The notes beneath the pieces are model-generated. The model was not told the origin of the DNA, did no database searches, and saw nothing but the letters and a program-made list of their open reading frames with translations. Positions 12,568-25,264 of a stretch of DNA of 64,000 nucleotides are shown one piece after another. Within the stretch, counting starts at the first letter, position 1. Every line of letters begins with the position of its first letter. The position numbers and the translations under genes were made by a program. The DNA is from Sphagnum compactum (lineage: Eukaryota > Bryophyta > Sphagnopsida > Sphagnales). Where the stretch lies: assembly GCA_965153455.1 (NCBI GenBank), contig OZ234503.1, positions 15,691,118-15,755,117 on the forward strand, given 5' to 3'.

Positions 12568-13005
12568 CTCAGTTTGCTGTCAGACGGACAGAAAGGTTTG
12601 AGAGGTAGCCAAGTGGTGACGATTTCTGAAGTTGGGCGAGCTCAGTTTGCTTTCAGACGGACAGAAAGGTTTGAGAGGTAGCCAAGTGGTGACGATTTCT
12701 GAAGTTGGGCGAGCTCAGTTTGCTTTCAGACGGACAGAAAGGTTTGAGAGGTAGCCAAGTGGTGACGATTTCTGAAGTTGGGCGAGCTCAGTTTGCTTTC
12801 AGACGGACAGAAAGGTTTGAGAGATAGCCAAGTGGTGACGATTTCTGAAGTTGGGCGAGCTCAGTTTGCTTTCAGACGGACAGAAAGGTTTGAGAGGTAG
12901 CCAAGTGGTGACGATTTCTGAAGTTGGGCGAGCTCAGTTTGCTTTCAGACGGACAGAAAGGTTTGAGAGGTAGCCAAGTGGTGACGATTTCTGAAGTTGG
13001 GCGAG
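12568..13005 (+). repeat. Six-unit 73-bp tandem repeat upstream of the ankyrin gene
   Basis: Six head-to-tail units start at 12568, 12641, 12714, 12787, 12860 and 12933. Units begin CTCAGTTTGCTTTCAGACGG and end GAAGTTGGGCGAG. They are nearly identical: unit 1 has one difference (GCTGTC for GCTTTC) and unit 4 one (GAGATAG for GAGGTAG). A 73-bp unit does not keep frame and stops occur, so it is not coding. Each unit contains GTGGTGACGAT with a TGACG core. The array ends 0.8 kb before the first coding exon found for the ankyrin gene, so it is probably promoter or 5' leader DNA. Confidence 0.93.
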
Positions 13006-13836
13006 CTGACGATATGAGCAACCCGGTTTGTTTCTGATCCTTTTCCCGGCTTCATGTCTATTTGTTGGGCCCTGCTCCCACAGGGACAGGGACTATCGCA
13101 TTCGATCCAACTTTTGGAAGTTTTACCTTATTAAAACCAGTCTCATATTAGGTGAACTGGTCATTTCGGTGAAGTGGATAGATTATTTAGATTGGAACGG
13201 ATTTTTTTGGTGTTCAGACTATGGACACAGTAGGTAAAGGTACAACATCTTCTCTATTGGCAGGGCCAGCGTGTTTGTGATGCCTTGTTTTGTCTTCCTT
13301 TAGACCTTGAAGGCAGCTCGAGCTCAGATATATAAGTAAACATCTCGAGATCTGCCATCTGCTTATTGGAAATATGTACATGCAGCAGCACTAACTGAAG
13401 TTCAGGTCTATTAAGAGTTGGTGTTAAGTTTGCTAACACTAGAGTTTGTTAACTTTGTGCCATGTGACATGATCTACAGCCAACTACTTAAACTAATATG
13501 GATCCAATCACACTTGGTATTAGGGACTTTAGTGTTAAGTCCCCTAGCACCAAGCTAACCGTTTAAGACTTAATCCTAGTTACCATAAAATACAAGGTTA
13601 AGTTAGTCTTTTAGACTCTCGTTCACACTTATGATGTTAAAGTGCTTACTAATGACTAGGTTAATGCTCAAACCTTCATTTGAAAATTTCTTGACATTGA
13701 GTTATGGATGACTTACCATCGCCTGTGGATCTGCCTTCAAAAATATCATTGACTTACCACTTAGATATTACTAGGTGTGGATGGACCTTTAGTCCCAGAA
13801 ATGTGACATTTTGTGGTATGTCTTGTCCAAATGCAG
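13006..13836. other. Probable 5' non-coding region of the ankyrin gene
   Basis: No coding exon could be placed here. Because the first coding exon is entered through a splice acceptor, at least one untranslated 5' exon should lie in this stretch or within the tandem array; its borders cannot be fixed by eye. Confidence 0.4.
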
Positions 13837-13839
13837 GTT

Positions 13840-16800
13840 ATGACTGGAGCAACATCTGAGATGTCGAGGTACCCATTTTCAGAAGGACAATATTATTGAT
13901 ACCGTTTTTTTTTTTGGTCATATTAGTTGGCAATTTGTGAATTGTAGGCCAGAATTTCAGTTGAGCTCAAAAGCTTGCCTTTTTCTACAGTTCAAAAGAT
14001 GAGTATGTAGTGCTAGTACTAGACTGTGGACAGTATTTGTGCGGGTATACTATATACCCGGATGTACCCGCCGGGTATTATTAGAGTATATCATTGTATC
14101 ATTCACCTAAACCTGTTTTCTTAAAATCAATATACTTTAATCAAGTGCATACCCCAAGGGTAAGTAAATCTGAAATTTTATAACCTATTCAGTGGGCTGA
14201 TTAGGAATGCTCCCGTTCTCAGGGCATTATTGAGTAAAAACCGGTGAAATGTTTTTAATTAGTACTTTTTCCAATGATACTCTGTAGTCTGATGGGGAAA
14301 CAATTCCACTGGGCATTTCGAAAAAGAGAATGCTTGGGCATTTCACTTTTCTGAATGCTCGGCGAGTTTTATGCTCTAAGCGTACCTCCAAATACTCTAG
14401 AAAATTTTCTAAGGTTTTGACATCCGTAGTGGGCTTTCATGTGCTTCTTGAAGGTTTTTGAATATAGTTGGCAATTTTTGTTGGATGATTCTTTCACTGC
14501 AGGTCAGGTGCAGCAACTGAAGGTGATCCCAAGTCCGGGCAAATGGGGATAAGTCCAGAAGGCCAATCTAGTGATGCGCCACCCGAGATTCCAAAAGGGT
14601 AATACATCTTGTTAACAGTCAATCAATGCTTGATGCATATATGCAACAATGAAATTAAATAATCTTTTAGTCATGCAATTTTTATGAACTTCATAAACTG
14701 AAACGAGACTAATATCCTTTACTTTTCGTACTTTTTCATGTACCCAACATCACTACAGTGAATTCATATACATTTGTGATCAGTGTTCACTTTCAGGCGT
14801 TTGGGACACCATTTGTTTAGGTCCCAGTGTGAACATATACCAACCGTTTCTCTGTCCGAGAATTCAATAGGATTGCACATGAAGTGATGTGATGTTCACG
14901 TGGAATGTAATTGTTATCTTGCAGGTTGGGTAAAAAAGACTCAATGTTGAAAAGGAGGAGTGAAGCAATTCAGCTATTTGAAGCTCCTGCTGATTCTGAC
15001 TGGTTTCATGCGATAGAGGCAAGGAATTGCAAGTTGCTTTTGGAGCTCTTCCAAACTAATCGCAGTCTGTGGGTCCAGACAGGTCTCAAGGGTCGGAGTG
15101 TACTGCATGTAGCCGTCATGCAAGGGTGCTCGGAGTTGGTGAAGCAACTTCACGACTATCAGGGGGATTTGATTCCTCGCGGGGAAAACTGGGAGACTCC
15201 ATTTGAGTTTCTGTGGGAAAATGCGAAGGATGGTAGATTGAAAGATGCATCTGCTAGAGACATGTGGATTGTTATGGAGGGATTATCAGTAGAGGAGGAC
15301 ATGAAAATTCAACCTGACTTTCTGGATCTGAAACTACCAATTCCTGAACTACCTTCGATGTCTAGTACAAATGATAGCGATGTCTATCGACGGTCACATG
15401 TTACACGCATGAAGCCTGTTGCAGATGATAAAATGTTGCGCCTACGTGATGTGATAACCTCCATTGCCAAGGAAGAAGCCTTCGTGATGGATGAAACTGA
15501 TGTGGATTTTAACTTTGAGGATGTTGAGCGGAAGGAATTGTACGTTCACATGGCTTGTAGTAGGATGCGAAAGGTCCACAGCGAGGATGATTGGGAAAGT
15601 TTTGGCTTTGGACTAGCCAAATTCATGATTGCAGCATTCACTGCATTAGATCAGGAGGGCAACGGTCTCCTAAAGAAATTGTTCGATCAACGGGATGCAC
15701 AAGGTAGAACAATCTTACAGATTTTTGTTCTCCCGTTCCCAGATGTATTTGAGAATATTGAGTATCCAGAACCGATAAAGAGTTTCTGCGAAACGTTACA
15801 ACAAGCGTTAAGAATCTTGCCGAAGGACTGTGTAAACGTTCTTGACAAAGCTGGAAGGACTTTACTCCATTGGGCTATTGCACACAATTCTCGTTGGGCG
15901 GTTGGAGTGCTCCAGAAGAACGGAAAAACAGAAAAAGATCTTACGTTCCAGACCGCAATCATGCAAGACATTACGGCCTTTCACTTACAATTATGGCCCG
16001 GTGTTGATTATCAAACGGGCTATTTTCGCAACTTGAAAAAGGAGTTCAGCAAACAACTCAAATTACGCAGAACTATGCCTGGCCTGAGATGTTTTGAAAG
16101 AGAATTTTGGGATCCGACTAATCCGGGAGGAACTTGGGATACTCTAGAGTGGGCGATACTTATGGGTCGGAAGGGCATTGCTAATGGCTTATTGAAGCAG
16201 TTGGAGGTACGTCCCCATATTTATATATGGACATAATTCTCAACTTGCCTTGCAGATACAATTGTGAAAAAAACTTTTCTAAATCTTGAACTTAGAGTGA
16301 TTGAGGAAATGCACTCAAGAAATATGGTTTAAATATTCCTAAAAACATGAATATTCTTGGTTCATTATTAAACTCTAGGCCCTGAAATTATACTCAAAAG
16401 TATGCTAATCTGACAATTGCTCAAGATTTTATGTCCAAATCAACATAAACTAAAATAAGATGACCTATATACTTGTAAAATTTTGTGCCATTAACATCTT
16501 GTACAGTTCCGATGGAGGGATGGAAGTGAACTGCAGACATATGGTTTAAAAAATGGGTTAGTGGAAAAATCCAATGATGCAAAAATCCGTATCCATAGCA
16601 AGGTTCAATGTTAACAATTTGACATTCTAAAAACTTTGAAGACCGGAAATGAACGATCATGATACAACTTTGAAATGTATGCGTAACAATTGGGTATGTG
16701 GTCGACATGTGAGCTTTGCTTAATATTCTTTAATAGAACTTTGAAGATTGTTCAATGAATTGGTTTGTTAAGTAATATCCGTGCATTGCAATGTAATTTA

Positions 16801-17817
16801 TGTACTTCTGTGAACTTATTCCAGGCATATGGCGAGTCGTTTGACTCGCGCAAGGTTCATGTTCTTCTGATGCTTGCTGCTTTCGCAGCAGATCGTGACA
16901 GTCTTCAAAAGCTCTTAGGAATCGAATGGGCCATTGATAAATTGAACATCGGTTGTGATCGGTTTGAGGGGATGCTTCCCCTAGCTGCTGCTGTAGCTTC
17001 AACTGCACTGCCAATAAATGATTGCAATGGGGAGGATCCGTCTCGACGTTTTGATCGCTTTCTTCATTGTAACGACTTCATGAGTATAGCCTTGCTGGAG
17101 AAGGAATTGGACAAACGACACCCTGAAGAAAACAAGAATATTCCATCTGGAACATTGCAAGTAGATAAAAATGGATACGAAATGAGAACATGTGTCGCCT
17201 TGTTATTGCAAGCCGGTGCTGACATATTGGCAACAAGCAAAACTGGGGATCTTGCGGAGATTGGAATCTCTGCCCCTGATGATATACGAACATGGTGGTA
17301 TGATCTGGTTGACAAACAAATTGCCATCATAAAAGGCGACCTGAAGACCGCCGCAACTGCAACAGCTGTAGTATCAGCTTTGGTTGCAACTTCCTCTTTT
17401 GTCGGTCCAGCAGGAGATATTGGGGCAGACGTAACAAGGCCACTCATCAGAATGTCTATAGTGTGCAATAATTTGTCGTTTTATCTTGCCATCTCATCTG
17501 TCATGTTGTCTCTTCTGCCATCTCTTCCTGTTCCAAAAGAGGGTCTTATGTCTGGGCCAACTAATGAACTAATACGAAGCCGAAAGGTTATAGTTGCAGC
17601 CATAGCGACGCTTTTCATAGCAATTATTAGTGAGGTTACTGCTTTTTCCGCTTCCTCAATTGCTGGGATACCTTTGGAGCATCGAGGGTTAATTGCCTAC
17701 TCTACATCGATAGGTGGCTTGGTTTGCTGTTTAGTGTTTTTCTTCTTTTCTTTAAGTTTTTTCAGATTGGTTTTTCCTCGAAGTGCTTTGATCAGACGGT
17801 TGTACCTATTGAAATAA
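13840..17817 (+). CDS. Ankyrin-repeat protein with C-terminal PGG-like membrane region
   Basis: Coding exons are 13840-13868 (exon begins 13837), 14503-14598, 14925-16206 and 16825-17817. All have GT/AG borders and matching phases and total 800 codons including TAA (799 aa). The start is the first ATG of the first exon. Residues 1-42 are polar and low in complexity. Ankyrin-like repeats lie near 65-145 (GRSVLHVAVMQG) and 345-380 (AGRTLLHWAIAHN), with a degenerate middle and another near 455-490. From about 640 a PGG-type region starts (KTAATATAVVSALVATSSF), followed by hydrophobic segments near 690-712, 728-750 and 765-792. This arrangement resembles the plant ACD6/ITN1-type ankyrin proteins, many linked to defence or stress. 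The canonical PGG tripeptide is replaced by GPAGD. Exact role unknown. Confidence 0.82.
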
Positions 17818-17939
17818 TGACAAAGAAGCCATGTCCCACAAGCGCAGGTGACATATTAGCCAGATATTCCCTTAATAGGTCAGATTAGTAGTTTAAATTC
17901 AAGATATCTCTCTACGTAGCACAAGGATTTTGTGTATAT

Positions 17940-17945
17940 AATAAA
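17940..17945 (+). terminator. Candidate poly(A) signal of the ankyrin gene
   Basis: AATAAA about 120 bases after the stop codon; another AATAAA lies near 17994. The position suits a plant near-upstream element, but no transcript evidence exists. Confidence 0.4.
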
Positions 17946-17999
17946 TCTAGTGACATATTAATCAATGTCTTTTGTACACATGTTTGTACCAAATAATAA

Positions 18000-20900
18000 A
18001 TTGTCTAATATTTGTGTACATGTTTTTGTTTATCATGCTGGAATTAGAGTGCAATAATACCACACTCCTGGTAAACTTTAAAATGTGTAACATCAACATG
18101 TGTACGTGTATTTCTTGCATCTTGTGTTTTGGGATGATGGAACTGCTGAAAAAGTGATGCTGTTATTCTGTTTAGGTGCGGCAGTCATTAATATTCACCA
18201 ATGTCCTCATCTGACAGAAAATTGCTAGGATGATGCAGTGTAAAAACATCCCCTGCAAGCTTCACAATCCAAAGGGAAATTACTTGGCAAGGCAAAATGA
18301 ATTCAAAATTACTAAGGCACATGAATTTGAGGCAAAAAGAAAAAGAAAATTGGGCTTGGAGGGTTGGTTTCATCCACGAAAGAGAATAAAAACATGACAT
18401 AATTACCAATTAGACAAAGAAAAACCAAAGACAATTGAACATAAAAGAAAAAACAAAATAAACCCATGTCCAAAAAGCAGTTTGAGAAATAGTTTGAGAC
18501 ACACCAAAACATTCATGGAACAAAATGGTAATAGACAAGTACAACACATGATAAACAACTTAGAATTCTCATACATTAGTGTGGAATTACAATCAAGGAC
18601 CACCTTTCAAATTGAACAAATTTATCGAAATGATCATCATAAGCCAAACTTGGAATAATTATCTTAACCTAATGTTTTCCCAATTTGGTAGTTGATTAAA
18701 TGCATGCCTGACAGTTATTACCACTCGTAGGTAAAAATGTTCAAGAATTTAGTATATTAACTTTGCAATAGCTAGTTGTATCTATAGATGCATAGAAGTG
18801 ATTAGTTTGGTTCTAGATTATCAGATCTATACCGTGCAACTACAGCTCTAAGGAATTCAATATTCTACCTACAAGATGAATTAGTTTGCAAGTTGCAAAG
18901 ATTAGGTATTAAGTTGCAACAAGATCTCTTCAATTGAGACTTGATGGATTGATTAGTTATTGGTGGAATAGACCAAAAATACTCAAGCAAAAAAAAAACT
19001 AGTGAAGATGCATTTGCAGACTGTGCAAGGTGTGCACACTCTCTCACTACTTGGTGGGCAATCATTTCACTTGTACCTTTGTACCATTGCCCTTTATTTG
19101 TGACTGGGATCATGAATACTAATTTTATAACAAAGCCAAATACACCATAAACATCTTATTTAAATGGAAGGAATGGAAAAAAGAAAATAAGTAAGTAATT
19201 GCAATGGGTTGTAGAGGTTTGTTCAAAAGTTGTTTTCCAAGTGACATTGACAATTTTCAATTCAAAGAAAGCTTCTCTAGAATCCTTAAAGAAAGAGTTG
19301 AAATGTAGGTCCAAACTTTCCATTTTGACACATTTGCAAATTTGGAAAAAAATTGATTACTGATGATTGTAAATAGTTAATCATGAAGTAACTATAAGGA
19401 CGTTAACCACATTGCAAGTTATTGTTACTACCCTATATATGATAGTATACTTAACATGCAACAAGCTAGACAAATGGATCACCTATAAGTTATCAACCTA
19501 CAATGTGAGCCTCTTGTTGCAAGAAGTAGTTAACTGAAAGCCTGGGTTCAAATCTGGTAATTGTAATTTTTTAACATTGCTCATGATTAATGTAGAATTC
19601 ATATTTGATGAACTTATGAGGTTCATGAAGTGCATGAACATCCTTCAAGAACAATAAACCAATTTAAAGAATATGTAAAGAGACTCGATTATATTGTGTT
19701 TTCGTACTGAAGGGCAATTTCATAAGTTGCAGTTCAAATGTTGATTACTGATTGATTTCTTCACTCAACAAGACATTTGCCACACATGTTTATGTAGTCT
19801 AAAAAAACATGCAAGGGATGAAAAAAACTTGATAATTTCTTTTACTTTGGATAACAACTGTGGAGCAATAGCTAAAATAACAACAACTACCACAACACTT
19901 AAAATAACAACAATTATCTAGCAATAGCTAAAGCAACAATAATTATGATCTAAGTGTTCATGGCTATGGTTGTTTTAACTATCAGTCTAGTGGTTTGTAC
20001 ATTAGAAAATCTTCAAAAGGACAATTGCACTATCAACTATTGCACTGGAGAATAGTGCATCTAGAGCACTAGAGAAATGTAACATAATTACACTAAACAC
20101 TTAAGAATGGCCATGACAGTTTGGATGGAACATTTAAAGAAAATGAATTATGTGGCAATGACTTTGTGATTGGTCACTCACAAGTATCATGCCATGGAAA
20201 TCAGATATTTGCAAGCTAGAGTAGATCATTTTTGGCGTCACAAGTCCAATTTTTTTAGCATCATTATGGATTAGAGATTGTCCCACATCAAATTGTTATT
20301 AAATATGAAAAGGGACTCATGTATGTGATTGTTATATAATATACTATGATAAAATCTTGAAATTATTTGAATTTGAATTTTCTACACCAAATGGGGGACT
20401 TTTCATCGCATACTAGTTGCAGCGTTATAGTATTAAATGGACTCACCATATGTTGAGGTCATAATGAACAAAATTCATTTTTTTTCCAAAACTCAAAAAT
20501 GTGGTTAGTAATTTAAAATGGGTGTTTGCAAATCATTTGAATGTCACATAAAAGTTTTATGGACTTTTACATAAGCCAAAAAATGATGAAAATGGTAAAG
20601 TCCTTCATTATTACACTTTTATGATTTACTATTTTTTTTTTCACAAACATTATAGCCTATAAGGTATTACATGGTCACATGTCATTTTATTTTTTAAAGA
20701 TGAACATTTTTACAAGTTTGTAACTTTACAATTTTTAGCCTATAAAAAAATACATTGTGAAACATATTTTTAAGGACTCAAAAAATTGGTCAAAAGTGAT
20801 CCACTCTAGCTTGCAAATACCCAATCATTAATTTGAGAAATTGAAACTAGACCTAGATTTCACCTTCAAACATATACATGCATAGTCTACATCATTTCCA

Positions 20901-21240
20901 AAAACCAAAAAACAATGGACAGGGTTAAAAAAAACACAGAAAAGGTCCTACACAATTAAAATTTGAATGTGCACATGAAACAAGCTTTGGTTTATGTCAT
21001 CATAGATGTCAAACATAGTCCAACAATAGGTTTCCTTCTATCATCACATTGAACAAAAATCTTGCAACGTTTTTTTCACATTCAAGAAATTATCCAAAAA
21101 CTAAAAAAGGGACATAATGACCTACAGTTGGAAAGACACATGTACAAAGAGGCAAAGAGACATAGACAGAAGAAACCTTACATCATTAGAACCTAGAAAG
21201 CATATATGAATGGGAGGAAACTTACAATCAAGTTGGAAAC
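18000..21240. other. AT-rich intergenic interval
   Basis: No gene recognised; frames are short and unlike proteins. Near 19545-19570 GGTTCAAATCTGG resembles a pol III B box and could be a SINE trace, but no convincing A box was found. Confidence 0.4.
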
Positions 21241-21262
21241 TTTGTTGTCTTTCTTCCATCCA

Positions 21263-22454
21263 TTAGTGGGTTTGCACATCCACTCCAAGATCCGCAATTG
21301 ATGGTTTGATCCCTGGATCACCATAACGGACACCAAAAGCCTTGCACAAATATGGATGCATTAACTTGTTGCATTCAGTCATACCACATCGATTGGATGT
21401 GAGAAGATGGGTTGCAAGACACCATCCATGGTAAGTGTGCCCACAACTTGTAGGAACAAAGTTCCAACAATGGAACCACAAACCACAACATGGGCACTTG
21501 TTTAAAATAAAGTTCTCTTCCTTTGTTACATTTTCAATAGGGTGTGCCACAAGGCAATTTTTTGAAAAAGGAATTGAGTGGGGTGGTAGCCCTTTTAAGA
21601 TTGTATCATGATAAACTTTCATGTGAGCTCCTTGTTGTTCAGTAACTATGGCAAGTTTAGACACCAACCAGATTTTGGTACATCATGATTATGAAATTCG
21701 CAAAGTGTTTGATGGTATTTGGTCTCCTTCAAATTAGCCTTTACATTTAGGGTTGATGCAATGGACTGTTGTTTCTCCAAATCCACTAGAAAATTTGCCA
21801 ATACATCCTTAGTGGCTTTGAGCTCCTCTTTGGCATCAACATCTTTATAATGCCCAAAACCTACATTGCCACAAACTTCTTACAAGACCATCACTCACAA
21901 ACTTTCCAAATCGTTTTCAAAAAAGTTGGACATCTACATAATAGAAAACCAAAATGTGAATGCAAGACCAAAGAATTACTTTCAAGCACAATTGCGAAAC
22001 CCTATTTTTATTAAACTAATTCATTTCTACGCAAATGTCCACAACAACACCCTAATAAAGCACATGGATGTGTAGGAAAGCTTACAAGGACCAAAACAAT
22101 GAGCTTACATGGAAATTTGATGTGATTTAAGAAGTTCATGAAAGGTCATCTAACCTTCACAATGTCATTGTCGATACAAGAAGCTTCTATGATTATGGAG
22201 CTACTCACAACAAGCAAGTCATGAAGCTCTTGCTTCCTTTTGATAACGACCAACTTCATTTGTTCCATTAACTTCTTCAAATAAGAGACATTGGACTTTT
22301 GAGTTACAAGCCCCAAAGTAGAATCAAACTCTTTCTTGCAACTTTGAACCATTGTAGAAAGGTGCTCCTTTCCCATAGATAGGGTTTGCATGTCCAATGC
22401 AAGTGTGGCATTTTCAAAATTTTGTAATTGAAGGAATATGTGAAGCTGCTTCAA
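21263..22454 (-). pseudogene. Broken coiled-coil / RING-like zinc-finger gene
   Basis: Three minus-strand pieces run in order. At 22454-22155 a Lys/Glu/Leu-rich, coiled-coil-like stretch (SYLKKLMEQMKLVV, KRKQELHDLL) ends at a possible donor AAG/GTTAGA. At about 21860-21665 another such stretch reads AKEELKATKDVLANFLVDLE and continues to HNHDVPKSG. At 21667-21263, one frame over, a cysteine-rich part has KCPCC, then SCGHTYHGWC, then RCGMTEC, spaced like a RING-type zinc site. Pieces two and three join only through a 1-nt shift near 21667, and a stop lies upstream of piece two, so it reads as a pseudogene. A small intron there is possible. Family not recognised; it may be transposon-derived. 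Confidence 0.5.
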
Positions 22455-22459
22455 AACAT

Positions 22460-24970
22460 TTTTCTTAAAGAATTGTTAGCACAGCCTTAATTACAAGGAT
22501 CGAAGATCTAGTCCGATCTTGGTGATCCTTGGTGCCTATTTGCAAGTGTAAAAAAACTGATGATTCAAATGCACAATGGGGCAAGACCCCTTTGTTATTA
22601 ATGTGTTGTGCCTGATCTTTATTAATGTACTCTATAAATCTCGCCTAGTTCACTTTGATACCTTTCCTCTCTACAACAATCTCTTTTGCAAAGGCTAAAA
22701 ACATTAAACTATTTTCCTGGCCTCTCTAATAAATAACATTGTTGAGTTCTTTGATTCTTGCTTCAGTCTCTGGAAGATTTTCATCTACCTTCCATTTATA
22801 ACCATTATGCCCCTTGTGAGGACCCCATAGTTTGATGCACTCTGCTTTTGTGGCATAAACATCATACTAGACTTCCTTGGATAAAAGCCCTTGCCACAAG
22901 CCCCAAGACATTCTTGAAATGTTCATAAGACAAAACATGGTTTGAGTCATCTTTGCCAAAAACATTTCCAAGCTCCATGGATTGAGGACTCTGAAAATTA
23001 CAAGCCTCAAAATTCAAATGCTACAAATGAGATAACCAAGAGGATCAAATAGCTGATGAAAGAATGCTTGCAATTTGAAAATGTGCCTAAAGACTAGTTT
23101 GTTGGAAATTGGTTGCAGGTGGGATATTGCAATGCACTCAAAAAAAAAGAAAAAAAGACTATGCATTTGAGAACACGCAAATTCAAAACAAATTACAAAC
23201 AATAGTTTGATCATGTGGATGCATATTTGGAGTTTGCAAAGGAAGGTAGATGGATTTTTATTAATGATCATCAGTTACGTCTTTCACATGACTAGTGACC
23301 ACCAGTATGCAGAGTCTTCACCATCTCCTCTTTAATAATTCAACCAATGGCCTAAGTTAAAAGTAATTCCATGTTATAGGGAGGGAAAAAATCCACTTTT
23401 TGGTTTTGGCTCCATGTGTGCAATGTAAAGGGCTGGTAAAACCTTAATTTAAGACCAATGATTTTATTTTCTAACTTAAATAAAACTACCATTATGATAA
23501 TGAAATACATTTTAGTCTTTAGTGCAAAAGTTTTTAAAGTGTACCATAAAAACAGTCACCCTATTATTAAATGAATTAAAAAGCAGTTAGATTTTTTAAG
23601 AATCCCATGGGTACTAGGCCCATTTTAGGAAAGCTAATACGTCCAAAAATTGTACACTCAATCTTGCTTTCATCCTTGTGGTATGACTTGGATGGTCATT
23701 TCAACATGCTACACTTGGTGTGTTTGTTAGAAGCTCACAATTCACCAAGGTATAATTGTTTATTCATGGGGTCTAGGACATGGGTGGTCTGTTTTTGCAT
23801 TCTCATTTATGTGGGAATTAACATCCTTAAAATCTTGAGTACATGGAATGTTTCCTCCTGAAGGTTGAAGCATGATACAACATTGTAAAATTTGTTGGGC
23901 AAATCCCATCTTATTAATGGTCAAAGGGTATCCAATAGAAGGACGTGCAACAAGAACAAAAACAAGAAATTTTTTTAATGGAGGTTGTGGGTGGATTAAT
24001 AGAGGACAAATAGGAAATTGTGAACGCTTATTTGGAGTGGTTTCTCCTCAGTTGGTGTTACAATTCTTTTGATTTTATAAAGCTACATTGCAAGTGTGTG
24101 GATATTCTTCCCCGCACATGCATCTACCATTGAATTTTTTAGCAAAGACATATTGATTTTAAAATAACCAAAATCCCAATAACATGTTTTCCAAAGTCCA
24201 CTGGTTATGTTGAACTTACCTTACAAATCAATATGGAAAAATGTTCAATGTTTGTATGGAAACACCTTCTGCACATATGAAATGAACCGATGTATGTTTA
24301 AGTGCATTGTACAAATGTTTTCTAGACTTGTATTTAGTCTTTATGGTTTTGCCAATAATTGGTTAAGTTTGTTGGTATGGACGGATGGCAGACAACCAAA
24401 AACATGATGAAAGAAGCACAACAAAAGGCAAATGTATATGCCTTTAAATTGTTGACAAATGTCATTCACACCTTATTGCCATTCATATATATCCTTTTTT
24501 ACTCATGCTTAATTCTAGGGTCATCCTACTTAAAATAATTTGCAATTTAAGGTTAAATGTTTTACCAAGCCATGCCAACAACTAGACTAAAGTACAACTG
24601 GGAAAAGGTCATCAAACAATGTAAATGCAAAAAGTAAAATGGAATTGACATGGCACTCTTGTTTTGACACCAACCACAAGTATTATTGCGGGAGTGGGTT
24701 GTTTGATTTTTGTCTGGTGAAATGTTTTTCATGGATGTGGGTTGGCAATGTCAATTGAGATAGTTGTGCGCATTTTTGGGATATGTAGCTATTAAGGGTG
24801 TTTTCTATTCCCTCAAAACTAAAAGTTCTTCTTTCTACTTTTCTAGTTTTCATTTATTAAGAAATGTTAGTGATGCTTTTGACAAGAGATAAAGTTTGAC
24901 ATCACTATTAGGTTCTTGTCTACCATACTATGTGCAGTACCATATACCTGAGTAGTTAAGACAAATTGCA
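22460..24970. other. Intergenic interval with one decayed coding-like stretch
   Basis: No intact gene. At about 24290-24720 the plus strand carries protein-like text across two frames (FSLYGFANNWLSLLVWTDG, then KEAQQKANVYAFKLL, YQAMPTTRLKYNWEKVIKQC, QVLLREWVV), interrupted by several stops. It looks like an old pseudogene or transposon gene; I cannot name it. Confidence 0.35.
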
Positions 24971-25264
24971 AGGCCAAAAAGGGCATTGGACTACAATGAA
25001 ATTTACCATTTCTCTAATTTTTGGAGTGTCACCACCCAACAAAAAATGATATCATTGGACCTTACTTTGGAAGGTTCAAGGCAGATTCAAAATGATTCCA
25101 TTGCAATCTTTAAAATAATGATTTGGAAAATCCCTCCCAACACATTGGGTTATATTAGTAATTTATAAATCTTCATATCTAAAAGTTTTATATTTGAGTG
25201 CATAATTTTTTCACTTAATAAAATTTGTCTATCATCTTTGGTATTAATGGTTTGAAATGGCACC

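Noticed and set aside
12568-13005. CRISPR-like or coding repeat
   Set aside because: Units abut with no spacers, and a 73-bp unit breaks frame; it is a plain tandem array in a plant genome.
19545-19570. tRNA gene
   Set aside because: A B-box-like GGTTCAAATC is present, but no cloverleaf with matching acceptor stem could be drawn.
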